A DNA stretch of 64,000 bases from Trileptium ribeirensis (Eukaryota; Nematoda; Enoplea; Enoplida; Thoracostomopsidae), in the NCBI GenBank assembly GCA_030248225.1, contig JASANE010003305.1, positions 1-64,000 of the forward strand, read 5' to 3'. Below the pieces are notes generated by a model. The model ran no database searches and was not told where the DNA came from. It saw only the letters and a list, made by a program, of their open reading frames with translations. Shown piece by piece: positions 47,498-57,902 of the stretch. Position numbers and translations under genes: made by a program. Position 1 is the stretch's first letter; the number at the start of each line of letters is the position of its first letter.

Positions 47498-48489
47498 ATG
47501 TCTCAAACTCCTTCGCGATTTGGTTCTGTGATGGAAAACCCGATATGCGCTAATCTGCAGTGCCGCAAGAAAATTCGACTGGACAATAACGATACTTGCA
47601 TTCAATGCGAGGTCTGTGATGGAATTTTTCACGTCACCACTTGTACGTCACTCAGCCTGGCAGATGCGTCGACGGCTTCAGCAGCTGGAAAGGGTATGCA
47701 TTGGTTTTGCGGTTACTGTAATCGGGCTGCAACTAAGCTATATAAAAGGTTTCGTGTCGTGGATGTGGACGATTTATCTGCAAGGGTAACATCGCTAGAG
47801 GCCAAAAACGTCCAATTGGAGGCGAAACAGGAGTATTTGGAACAGAAACAGTGAGATTTAGCTGAGGGGGAGCACCGCCCAAGTGGCGATAACCTATCTC
47901 GCGACTTATCATCCATCATAGATAAAGCCGTCGTGGAAATGCAAAACATAGAAATCCGGGAAAAAATCTGCTCTTTTTCGGCATGCTCGAGGTAGCCAGG
48001 GTGGAAACCCGCCCCAAGATGGACGCTCTTTTGATACAGATCGGTTGTGATGTCATTCCTAGGTCCGTTTTTCGTTTTGGCCGCAAAACTAATGATGACG
48101 GTGTTGTCAAGAACCGTCCCATTTGTATTATATTTAAATCAGTTGACGATCGCGACAAAGTGTTAAAAGCTTCACCAAAGCTTGCTGATAACCCAGATTA
48201 TAAAAACGTATACCTTAAGTCTGAGCTAACCCCAAACCAGGCAGCAATGCATGCCAAACTGATTAATAAAATGAAGGTCATTAAGGCATCTGGTCGGAAT
48301 GTGAAAATGGGAGGCAATAAAATCATAGAGAAGAATGGGAAGTGGGGGCTTGTGGACTTGGTGATAGTTGCTGTATTTACCCAGCCGGCGCTAGTGGAGG
48401 TGGGAACGCCCCTCCCCATTTGTCGGCCTAGGAACCACAGATTGGCGTCTCTAATCCGCCGGCTCTGGGTGAGAGAGGTGACGTATTGA
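47498..48489 (+). pseudogene. LINE ORF1 with PHD finger, frameshifted
   Basis: The first part (47498-47854) holds a PHD/RING-like zinc finger with paired Cys motifs, including CIQCEVCDGIFHVTTC and HWFCGYCN, followed by a coiled-coil start rich in Leu/Glu/Lys. After a TGA at 47852 the frame stays recognisable to about 47970 and then shifts to the frame of 47983-48489, which has an RRM-like or CTD-like region (IPRSVFRFGR; RPICIIFKSVDDRDKVL), as in ORF1 proteins of CR1-like LINEs that bind element RNA. The last 40 codons look out of frame. Confidence 0.75.
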
Positions 48490-48537
48490 CTATCACTAAT
48501 ACTGTTTCCGGGCCACCTTGCTCTAAAATTATAAACA

Positions 48538-49271
48538 ATGTGCGCTATTGCTACATGTTCTGGCTCTGCTTTTTCGTACTTAAATTGTTTGCGATGTAAT
48601 GCTCGATCCATTATCAACAAGCGATATTTAGTATTCTTAGTCGGCAGTGCAGGCTACAGTTTGGCACCTGACGTGATTGCGGTCACAGAAACATGGTTAC
48701 GTGACTTTATACAACACCACGAGCTGCCCCACCGGGGTACGTATTATTCCGCGCCGACCGTGCCCAGGGGTGTGAAGATGGTGTACTCATTTAGTTAAAG
48801 ACTATTGAAGCCAATTGCGATCCCGATTGATATTAAAGGTTACGCGGAATTTGTTGCTGCGCAGTTCCCTCTTTAGGTGCTGATGTCATCTTTTGCTCTG
48901 CTTATCGGTCCTCTAATAACAATAGTCAGCTCAATGCAACCCTGTGCTCTGTTATATCTAGTCTGAGCACGTTGTATAATAAATCCATCGTCCTCGTTGG
49001 CGACTTCAACTACAAAGACGTCGATTGGCAGAACTACGTTTGGACACCCAGTTGCGACGAATTTGTCTCTGCTTGCGCTGACGCCGTACTAACACAACAA
49101 GTAACCGTGCCAACACGACTTAATAATGTTCTTGACCTTGTTTTTACAAACCAACCGAACGTGGTCGGTGACCTGTCCACATTGCCCGGGCAGGGCACTA
49201 GTGATCATTTCGTCGTTAACTTCGGTATCATATATGACCACAGGATGGCTCTGTCGGCTAATTTGTCTTAA
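48538..49271 (+). pseudogene. LINE ORF2 endonuclease domain, broken
   Basis: The N-terminal piece (48538-48798) shows LNCLRCNARSIINK and PDVIAVTETWL, the first motifs of apurinic-type endonucleases. The second piece (48972-49271), in another frame, shows VLVGDFNYKDVDW and TSDHFVVNF, the GDFN and SDH catalytic motifs. At least one frameshift lies between them, so no nicking enzyme can be made. Confidence 0.82.
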
Positions 49272-49635
49272 CGTAATTCTAAATGGGTAAATTGGAACCG
49301 TTTTGGTTCTTTTCTTCAGAGAGCCTAACACGGACTATAACTTACGACTGCGAACTCGCATGGTTTAACATAAAATCAACGATAACTTAGGCAGTATGTA
49401 ATTTTGTTTCTCAGCTGCCACGTAAACGGGTAACTAAACCAAAATGGGCCGATCGCGTGTACAGTTAAGCTTTTCTTCGTCAGAAAAAACTGCCACCGCA
49501 AATTTTGTTGTACGAGACTCGTAGGAGTTGTATCGGGCGGCAGCAGAGGTAGCTGATATCGCTGCGAAGCAGGCCCTACGACGTTACGAATACCTAATTG
49601 CTCGTAATATAAACTGTGACTTTAAATCATTTTAG

Positions 49636-51356
49636 ATGTACGTTAATAGTCGGGTCAAAGCTAAGCCTTCTGTGGGTCTTTTTGACTTACAGGACGGTTC
49701 GGTCATTGCCTTCGAGTATGAATGTTGTACACTTTTCAATGACCACTTTGTTTCTTTATTTGTTGAGGAACTCGTCTATAACATTTTTATATTGCATTGC
49801 CAAGCTGCTAACAAGCTCAGCAACATTACATTCACCGCGGATCTTGTTTGCAGTAAGCTTAAAGTCATAATTCAATTTGCCGTCCCAGGTATTGATTCGA
49901 TTCAGAACCACGTACTTTTCGCCTATCGTATCACGCTTTGCAATCACTTAATGGAACGTTTTAATCATTCCACGCTAACTGGCTCTGTTCCATCAGACTG
50001 GACGTCTGCGCTAGTAACACGAATTTATAAAAAGGGGTGTAGATTTGTAATCGACAATTACCGGACGGTGAGTTTGACACCCGGAGTATCCAAGGTCATG
50101 GAGTTTATAGTCGCCGGCTGAATTATTGGTCATCTCACAAGCAATAATTTATTCAGTAAAACTCAGTTTGGGTTTATGCGCAAGCGTTCTGCCGCTTTGC
50201 AACTCATAGATTATCTCCAGTGGGTAAACCAGGTGATTAACAGCGGCGTCTTCGTAGACACGATATATTTGGACTTACAAAAAGCATTCGACCGGGGTGC
50301 CACACCGCCGTCTTATTATAAAGCTAAAATCCCTTCGAATTGACGACAACGTAATACGCTGGTTGGAGGCACTTCTATGTTATCGACGGCAGACCGTGGT
50401 CGTCAATGGACACCGTTCTGATTGGGTCACGGTTAAGAGTGGGGTGCCATATGGCACAGTTCTGGGACCAGTTCTCTTTCTCGTCTATTTCAACGACATT
50501 GATGACTGGGTCTTTGGTGCTCTGCGAAAGTTTGTGGACGACTCTAAGCTGTTCCGTCGATTACATTCGCACGTCTCGCTTACCTAGCTTGATATACTCG
50601 ACTTGCAACATGACATTGAAGCTTTTTGCGCGTGGGCCACCGTTTGGTGTATGTCGTTCAGTGTACGTAAATCGACTTGCCTTCATTTCGGTAGAAATAA
50701 CCCTTGTCATACATATAATCTTAACAGCGAACCAATCCTTAATAAGTTGTCCGAAAGAGATTTGGGAGTTATTGTTTCTGCGGACTTCAAATCATCCGAA
50801 CACTGCTCAGACATTGTGCGCCGGGCATAGTACTTTATGTGGTGCATTCGCCTTTCGTTCAAGTCCCTCAACAAGAACATTTTCCTAATGTTTTTCCGCT
50901 CGCTGATTCGTCCGCGTCTAGAGTACGGTGTCGAGCGCTTGGTGCCACCATTACCAGAAGGACATCAAGCTTATCGAACGTGTCCAACGCCGCGCAACCA
51001 AATTTATACCCGGCATTGGAGAGTTGCAACATGAGGATCGCCTGCGGTTTCTCAGACTGCAATCACTCGCCACACGCCGCTATCGTGCCGAATTGCTGCT
51101 ACTCTTCAACGCCATTCGGGGAAATGTCGATTTCCCCATCACATCCTGGTTCGAATTCATCGCCGACGATCGATTGCGGGGCCACATGTATAAGCTGCGT
51201 GCTAAGTTGAATTCGCGACTTGACTGGTCCCGGTACTCGTTCGCTTATCGGGTCGTTAGCGGCCGGAATAACCTACCACCAGCGGTGGTGTCAGCTCCCA
51301 CAGTTGCCGCTTTCAAGTCTCGTCTTCATGTGTCCGGGTGTCTCTCGGAACTGTAG
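49636..51356 (+). pseudogene. LINE ORF2 reverse transcriptase, broken
   Basis: Segments in three frames follow RT order: a linker and fingers (49636-50121, with PSDWTSALVTRIYKKG and NYRTVSLTPGVSKVMEF), a piece past a TGA with LFSKTQFGF and DLQKAFDR near 50280, then GVPYGTVLGPVLFLVYFNDI and FVDDSKLF (catalytic A/FADD changed to FVDD), a thumb (50603-50830), and a C-terminus with IERVQRRATKFIPG, LRFLRLQSLATRRYRAELL and a final FKSRLHVSG. Several frameshifts and stops interrupt it. Confidence 0.85.
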
Positions 51357-51540
51357 TCTGCGTCGCAGTCTTGTCCTATTTCAGACCGCGGCACGAATGC
51401 CACTTCAACATCTTCATCTTGTGTTCAAGCTAATGTACAAACCGTACTTTTTCAATACGGTTCCCTGGACGGTTACTGAGAAGTCTCCGGATGATCGATG
51501 GCTGCCCGGGTCAAAGGTGAATTCCAAAATAAATTCATAT

Positions 51541-52670
51541 ACGTCCTCTATGGGGTCCAGCTGAAACCCTGTCTGAAAGACCTCAAATTACCACTTTTGA
51601 GTCAAATTTAGGTATCTAAACCAGCTTAACCATGCTAGTTGGCGGCCTTTGAACTACTTTGTAGCCATTTGCGATTGAAGTCCGTTAAAAAGTATACTTC
51701 ACCAAATTGGGCACTCTAATAAATTTGTGAGCACTACTTTGAGTACCTACGTAGCTTCCTATACCATTAAAATCGTGCTAATTGTGTTTATGACGGCCCG
51801 AAAAATTGGATTTTTGTAACTGGCTCGCCCAAAAAGCGATTTAACGGGAAAATCTAAACTTAATTAAATTAGGCACTATAGTGACTTTGTGAACACTGCG
51901 AATTTCGTAGTACTATGTATTTCTTTCACAAAAACAACTTAGAAAAATTTCCTTAACGGTAGTTTAGAAAAGGAACCCTAATGTAAAAAAACTATTTTAG
52001 TCTAATCGTAAAAGTAAGCTTCAAATCATGTTTGTTCGGTTTTTACAGGTTTGTTATAAACTGAAAAATCCTTTCTCAGTTATAACGGTGCAAATGAAAT
52101 TGTATTTATAAATGCATGTAAGACAAAAAGGCGTTCGCCAACCCCTAACATGAGTAACAAAAAATATTTGCAATGGAGTACGAAATTAAGGTAGGGATCA
52201 ATATGAAAGCACCATTCCGCAACTTTTAAGATAAACTAAATTCATGGAATACGCATATACTCGCAAATTTCGTAAAGAGTGTTTTATTTTAAGAGTGTTT
52301 GCTACAGTTTACCTTTATGACGTTTAAACAATATTTACGTTTCGATTTCAGTAAAAGATAGTTTTTTCTGAGCTACTCGCTCAAAATGGTATTTGGACAA
52401 ACTGGTCGTTAAACATTTTGGTCATCTAAATGTTCTATACAAGTGGATTAACACAGAGTTACCAAAAGTACACTAATAGATTTATTTTTTAAAAGTATTG
52501 CTCATGGTAATATTTTTATATATACGCCAACACGACTAACGTCATTCTGTTAACATCAGCTGTTTGAAGTATTGCAGTTGCAGTAATAGTAGAACTAGTA
52601 TCTCGAGAGCGAGGGTGAAACAGAGCGACTGTGGTTTATCATTTTGTTTAATCACTAGTAACAGGCTGAC
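51541..52670. other. intergenic stretch, nothing recognised
   Basis: AT-rich DNA. From 51600 to 51960 phrases such as AAATTWGGCACTNTAATAAATTTGTGAGCACT recur loosely, possibly a degenerate tandem repeat. No gene is seen. Confidence 0.4.
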
Positions 52671-53036
52671 CTGGCTACAGTGGGGGAGGACCCCCACTTT
52701 CCAGATTCCCCCATGTTCGTGAGATTTTCCCCATGTCCGTCTGCCCACTCGTTCGAAACCCCCATGCTCAACTAATTCCAAAAATTTTTTATGTCTAAAA
52801 ATTTAAGGTTTTGTTTGAAAATTGTTTTTTAAACATTACTGTATTACCACTATTTATAATGCTAAAATATCGTTTTTAGCTTCAAATTCATTTACGTAGT
52901 AAAAATGCATGAAAATATGGAAATATTTAGTATTTTTAAGCAAAATTTATCCCCCACTTTTAATTTTCCCCCAAGAATGAAAATGTGGGCCCCCCGAAGT
53001 TTCCTCCCCACTTTTCGGAGGGCTGTGGACAGGCAA
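52671..53036 (-). mobile_element. MITE family M1, copy 4 (inverted)
   Basis: The minus strand of this segment follows the other M1 copies. The end at 53036 is CTGTGGACAGGCAAG, and the other end is shortened to CTGGCTACAG. The flanks do not give a clear duplication. Confidence 0.82.
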
Positions 53037-54041
53037 GAACTGGTGTGTTTGATGTATATATAATACCTTAAAACCTCTTGAACCCTGAGCTCATTTAAAA
53101 TCCTAAAACCTCGTCGACCATAAACCCATCAAAAACAACGGACAACGCTTCAAGTATTTGTGCTGGTTTCTAGATAAACAAACCAGCGTATTCAGCTTAC
53201 TGAAAAGCCTATATAAACAATTCTTGATGTCCTCTTCGCAATACGCAGTCAAACTACTGAAAGACTGTATATCGGCAATCTGGTTTATTTGACCCGAAAT
53301 CCTTTGGGGGCATCTGAAAAGGCATCAAATATTTGTGGTGGACTCAAAATAACCACACGATCGTATTCAGCTTATCGAAAAACCTATGTATAGACCATCA
53401 TTGATGCCCTGCAAGCAATAAATACACAAAGAAATTAAAACTAACTACATTTTAGAAATCGGGTTCGTCCGTCGTATAACCCTTGAAACCCCTTGAAAAG
53501 ACATAATATAGGCAAATTTGGCTCTAAATAGCAACACCGTGGTAAACACTCATTGTAAAGTAAAAACACCGAAATTTGAAAAATCACTGTTGGCAAAGGG
53601 TCGGCGGGTTATATTCGTCCCCGCAGCGGCCTAGGGATTGATCCTACAAAAATTCGTGGTCAGCAAAGTTGTAGATCTCTACGAGCTGATTCTGCTCAGT
53701 GGGCTACTTTTTCGATGCGAAGCCTGTGTTGCGAGATACGGGCTGCGAAATACTGGCACCCTTATGGCCAAACTCTTAAAAAGCTATTTTTGCCATTTTG
53801 ACCCCGAACGTGGGGTCGGAGCTACTCGCGTTCAACTAACAGGTACATCATCATCAGTTTTGCTATCGAATAAAAAATTATCGAAATCCATCGCCCAAAG
53901 ATGAGTTATCCGTGACAGAAATAGACAAAAAGACATTTTCACGGTTTTTCCCGTTAGCGCCCTCAGTGGAAACTCCGCTTGCTTCGAGTTCTCCGTTTTA
54001 ATTAATCCTGCAAAGCAAACTGCTTTTTGAACCACTGCAAT
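53037..54041. other. stretch with tandem-like phrases, no gene
   Basis: Words such as CTTGAAACCCCTTGAAAAG and CCTGTGTATA... GTATTCAGCTTAYTGAAAARCCTAT recur between 53080 and 53420, suggesting a degenerate repeat with a period near 190 bases. A phrase around 53900-53985 (AAGATGAGTTATCCGTGACAG then GTTAGCGCCCTCAG) is related to 56200-56270. Confidence 0.45.
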
Positions 54042-54449
54042 CTGGGTTCTCCATTCGCTGAAAATTTTGCCACGTGCCAGGGGCATGAATCGCCCCCCCC
54101 CCCTTCTTCCGAACTAAGGGGCACCCGATTTTGAGACGGGAGATTTTGTCAAATGAAATACTGTTAAAAATCGCCTCAGAAACACTGCCAAAACGTTTTT
54201 GATTGACAGAAAAACTATTTTGAAGCAAATTTTAACAAAATTTGTCAATTTTTTACTTGGACGTAATTTTAGTACAACTTTTGATCAGATTTTATGTACT
54301 TTGGTTTTTGGATTGGAAACAAAAAATTGCCAAGAGGCGATGAACGGGGGGGGGGGCAAAATTTTGCCATAGGGCACAAACCGCAGGGCACTCAGTTTTT
54401 GCCAGGTGGCACTTGAAAATGCTAGCCCCACCAATTTGAAGAGACCAAG
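54042..54449 (+). mobile_element. MITE family M2, full-length worn copy
   Basis: Starts CTGGGTTCTCCATTCGCTGA and ends GAAGAGACCAAG. The interior shows AACACTGCCAAAACG, GAAGCAAATTTTAACAAAATT and CCAAGAGGCGATGAACGGGG, as in the 22713 copy. The flanks GCAAT and CCATT match at three of five positions. Confidence 0.8.
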
Positions 54450-56285
54450 CCATTAAACAGAACGATCAACATGAAATACTGTTTTCCGTGTTTGGCATAA
54501 CCATTGAACCGGTGGTTTTGGAGGTCCTTTTTAATTATTGTCGTATCAGTATTTATAAATAAAATTTCATTTTTATAGTTCGCATATACTCATTATTTTG
54601 CAGCTGTACTTAACCAAAAATGCACTTATTTATTAAGGAGTGCAACAAACACTTGTTTTTGTAGTTTTGGCGACTGAATGACAATTCAGGCAGCCGTGCC
54701 GTATGAGGATCAGTATTTTCTTGTTTTCGATATTTGAATGAGCGAAATAACTTACTATCGCTGGATGTGAGAGGGGTCCCCTCTTCCTCAGTTTGGACAA
54801 CACAGCTGGGTGGCTGCTTGACTTACTTGACTTAATCCGCTTGCGTCCAAACTGAACTTAGAGCATAATCACTTTGAAATATCTCTGATGACGGCTTTCT
54901 ATCTATTTCGGTATGTAACCATATCGTTGTAATCCTAGGATTACTGCCACTGCTCAGTGTAAATAAATGACAGTCATAGTAAGCATACGACGAATTAATT
55001 AGTATCCGGCAAGCGGTGAGGAAACAAGCGAGCGTGAGACCAGTGAGTGTAATCTGTAAGTCTTCGATGTTTAAATGTATGAGGTAATGGGTGTGTTAGT
55101 ATGCACTGTATCAGCATAATATCGGAATATAATTACTGAAGCTATCATGAAATGCAGCAAAACTGTTAATAAAGAAAAAGGTGTTTCTGCACGTAAAGCA
55201 AACCGACCTGCCAGTTAAGCTATTGTTTGGCAAGCGAAGACTACCTATTCAGGAAAGCGGGTTAGTCGAGTTTAAATCTGTTGATTCCCTTTAAACTTGG
55301 ACATTTTACTTATGTTGAGCCGTAATATAACAGCCACCTTGTCAGCGTACCGGAAAACCTATGGAAACTATTATAAATACATGTAAAGCCATAACCAAAC
55401 AAGGTACTACATGTTATATTGTGATAATCGAGTTAGTCGATCTTAAAATTATCTCTGACCGTAACATATAGCCTAAATAACAAACTCATGGTATAGTGTG
55501 GCTTGGTCGACCTTAAAATTATCTCTGAACGTAAGATATATCCTAAATAATAAACCCATAATGTGTGTTAGTTGTACTGTGTAGCCATAGTGGGCTTCAT
55601 AATCTTATAGGTACAGTCATGGACAGAAATAAATGCACAAAAAATGAACGCAACAACGTTCGTTTAGAAAAGAACGTTACAACGCTTGTTTGCGTTTACG
55701 TTCATTCTTAAACGAAAGCAAAAAATCGTTCTAAAATACGAAAGGTTTTGTTTACTTTCACGTTCCTTGTAAGCGAACGTTTTAACGTTCGTTTGCGTTT
55801 ACATTTGTTCGCATTTCGCGTTGGTTGTTTATATTCTGGTTACTTATTTTTGATTTTAATAACGTGTCGAAATATGAAAAGCCGATATTTTATGGCAAAG
55901 GGTTTGGTGCACTTGATTAGAGCCCATAATGGTCCAGGTCCCATAGAAACTGTTGTTCATCAAGCTACTCATTTCTATAAACTGATTAGGCACGTACAGA
56001 TTGTTTTTCGAAGTGACGTTTATATAATTAGATAGTCCGCAAGATAAAGGTAGCCGTTAACTACATTTAGCAACCAGTTCTTAAAAACTATTTTTCGTGC
56101 ATTTTTACATGTAAGTTGGTTCAGAGCTCGTAGCATCCTATTAAAGGGCATATCGTCATCTCTTTGACTATCAAAACATTTGTCGAACCCTGACCACACG
56201 AAGATGAGTTAAGAGTTATACCGACAGAAAAAATGTATTCTCTCACCCTTTTCGTCATAGCGCCCTCAGGGAAACCTACACTCCC
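54450..56285. other. stretch left of the virus-like element
   Basis: No gene is recognised. Near 55420-55560 a roughly 70-base unit (TCGACCTTAAAATTATCTCTGA, then a TAACATATAGCCTAAATAA-like stretch) is duplicated. At 55640-55815 AACGTTCGTTTGCGTTTAC-type words repeat in both orientations. The left end of the Polinton-like element was not located. Confidence 0.45.
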
Positions 56286-56291
56286 CCCCCG

Positions 56292-56450
56292 ACATTTTAA
56301 CACATCTGTAAGGGTCTGATAGTGTTGTGAGCATTTTTAACACACCCGTAAGGGCGTAGTAGTGTTTTCGACATTTTAACACATCTGTAAGGGTGTAGTA
56401 GTGTTTTCGTATTTTTAACACATCTGTAAGGGTAGGATAGTGTTTTCAAC
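56292..56450. repeat. 40-bp tandem repeat, four units
   Basis: Units ACATTTTAACACATCTGTAA followed by GGGTGTAGTAGTGTTTTCG start at 56292, 56331, 56371 and 56410. Units differ at a few bases (CACCCG for CATCTG; CTGATAG for GTAGTAG). They lie about 140 bases beyond the last ORF of the Polinton-like element and could be subterminal repeats of it or an unrelated minisatellite. Confidence 0.85.
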
Positions 56451-56587
56451 ATTTTGGCATCTCACCAAACGTGTAATTTTATTTTTCTTTATTGAGAAAA
56501 TTACATACACAATACAAATGAAGTATAATATATACATACACAACATATACAGCAAAATATAAATATTAACATATACAATATCTTCAT

Positions 56588-56992
56588 TTATTCCCTTGTA
56601 GCACCATACTGATGCACCAATTGATATTTTCGTCGCCGTGCATGAACTGGGTGGTCGTAGACGAATGCCGTTATGACTACATTGCCTTCTGTCACCACAC
56701 ATAATATGCAGCCTGGTTCACCCGTCCATCCTCGATAGCCAATGACTTTGTTGAATATTTTGAAGTGCTCCACCCGATTATCGTGTCGCTTGAAGTGATC
56801 ATCGCCATTGAACACCGTTTCGTAGATATTTGCCTTGTAATCGTTGATGAGACGTGAATTTCCACTGGCAACGTGACCAGTATGACCATGTACAAAGTGT
56901 TTACTGAAGTGGAGAAACATGACAGACTGTTCTCGATGAATGAAAGTGTAAACTGATTTAATAAATTGAAATACACTGGTATATATAAACAT
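56588..56992 (-). CDS. unknown 134-residue ORF of the element
   Basis: I do not recognise this protein. It has a hydrophobic, aromatic start (MFIYTSVFQFIKSVYTF), several His residues (HFSKHFVHGHTGHV), a stretch GWTGEPGCILCVVTEGNVVI that looks like folded beta structure, and a basic HARRRKYQ near the end. A competing frame on the same strand (56692-57015) overlaps it and looks less protein-like. Its place after the membrane-protein ORFs suggests a Polinton accessory gene. Reverse AATAAA signals lie shortly after the stop. The start could be upstream in the other frame if there is a frameshift. Confidence 0.45.
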   Translation of the reverse strand: MFIYTSVFQFIKSVYTFIHREQSVMFLHFSKHFVHGHTGHVASGNSRLINDYKANIYETVFNGDDHFKRHDNRVEHFKIFNKVIGYRGWTGEPGCILCVVTEGNVVITAFVYDHPVHARRRKYQLVHQYGATRE

Positions 56993-57068
56993 TTCATCCC
57001 TGCCAAAGGAATCATCAGATGGCTTTACACCGTATACACGGTATTGGCTACCATTATGTTTTTTCTTT

Positions 57069-57398
57069 TTACTTCAAATCAAACATATAACACAACTTAA
57101 TAATATCATCATAATAATCAACATACAACATAGGGTATGACAATGATAATTCATACAAAGACTGTTTAAAAGTGTTTTCGTTCTTCATTATAAATTCCAC
57201 CGCCTTGATAATTGCTTGTCGTCGTCGTTGAACCTTGAGCAAATTTTCTTCCTCTTTCGATCGCCCGTCGATATAGTCGCCTGTTGCTTCACATTGACGT
57301 CGAAACTCATCCACCCGGTTTTGCCAATAAGCAACTTCCTTTTGAAGATAAACGTTGCGCACGTATTGTTCCATACGCTTCACGAATATTGATTCCAA
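57069..57398 (-). CDS. 109-residue coiled-coil-like ORF, overlaps upstream gene
   Basis: The protein is rich in charged residues (VAYWQNRVDEFRRQCEATGD, then KSKEEEN-type and QRRRQAIIKAVEF stretches) and looks helical, with a hydrophobic tail ending near CYMFDLK. It overlaps the end of the preceding ORF (57307-57867) by 92 bases in a different frame. Either two genes overlap, or a frameshift has split one membrane-anchored protein of roughly 270 residues. I do not know the family. Confidence 0.5.
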   Translation of the reverse strand: MESIFVKRMEQYVRNVYLQKEVAYWQNRVDEFRRQCEATGDYIDGRSKEEENLLKVQRRRQAIIKAVEFIMKNENTFKQSLYELSLSYPMLYVDYYDDIIKLCYMFDLK

Positions 57399-57867
57399 TG
57401 TATCGTTGACGAATCACTTTATCCAAATCGTACGTTGCGAGATGTTTCATAAATCTTGCTCCCATATACTGGTTGGTGAATGTGTATCCACGATAAATAC
57501 CAACCGATCGTACCAATATAAGTCCGTGTTGATATGGAATCGATAAGTTCATAAACAAATGTTCAAATACGTCGAATAGATAAACCATCTGTGCGTTCCA
57601 TTTAAGACCTTTCGGTGGTTTGAGTCGAACGTTGAAGTGTAGATTTGATGATGTTTTATTGATCCATTGAATACCATAACCCTTTGCCGGGTTCCATTTT
57701 TCGCTTGATCCGTTTGTCCAATCGTTGTAGCATAAAGTTTTCGTACAATTTTCGAGGTTCCACGTGGTAGTAGTACTACGCTTTACACTTATGAACAATA
57801 TAACCGTCTCCACAACAACAGCTACAAATAATACAGCATACAATAGAATAAAACGTTTGTTATCCAT
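57307..57867 (-). CDS. membrane-anchored ORF of the element
   Basis: The 186-residue protein begins with a short basic stretch and one strong membrane helix (residues about 7-28, LLYAVLFVAVVVETVILFI), then a soluble part with paired Cys, N-x-S/T sites (WINKTSS; FMNLSIPY) and aromatic residues, fitting a type II membrane protein facing the lumen or virion exterior. Its last 30 residues lie in the region of overlap with the next ORF and may be out of frame. A TTTAAGAC-type promoter motif lies 25 bases before the ATG. No family is recognised; a virion membrane or accessory protein is possible. Confidence 0.55.
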   Translation of the reverse strand: MDNKRFILLYAVLFVAVVVETVILFISVKRSTTTTWNLENCTKTLCYNDWTNGSSEKWNPAKGYGIQWINKTSSNLHFNVRLKPPKGLKWNAQMVYLFDVFEHLFMNLSIPYQHGLILVRSVGIYRGYTFTNQYMGARFMKHLATYDLDKVIRQRYIGINIREAYGTIRAQRLSSKGSCLLAKPGG

Positions 57868-57891
57868 GGTTGACTAAAACGTTTTCTATAG

Positions 57892-57902
57892 CTATTTAAG
57901 AC
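57892..57902 (-). promoter_or_regulatory. TATA-like motif before 57867
   Basis: Coding strand GTCTTAAATAG, a variant of the shared TTCTTAAAAAGG motif, 25 bases before the ATG at 57867 and overlapping the stop codon of the capsid gene. Confidence 0.5.

Larger units (their letters stand above)
47498..51540 (+). mobile_element. decayed near-full-length CR1/Jockey-like LINE
   Basis: A non-LTR retrotransposon with two ORFs in order: a PHD-finger ORF1, then ORF2 with an APE-type endonuclease, RT and C-terminal region. The reading frame changes or stops many times between 47.85 and 51.36 kb, so the copy is dead. The 3' end is probably near 51540 (AAATAAATTCATA). Parts are listed separately. No clear target duplication was identified. 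Confidence 0.88.

Noticed and set aside
55640..55815. CRISPR-like array from repeated AACGTTCGTTTGCG words
   Set aside because: Spacing is irregular, words occur in both orientations, there are no uniform spacers, and the genome is eukaryotic.
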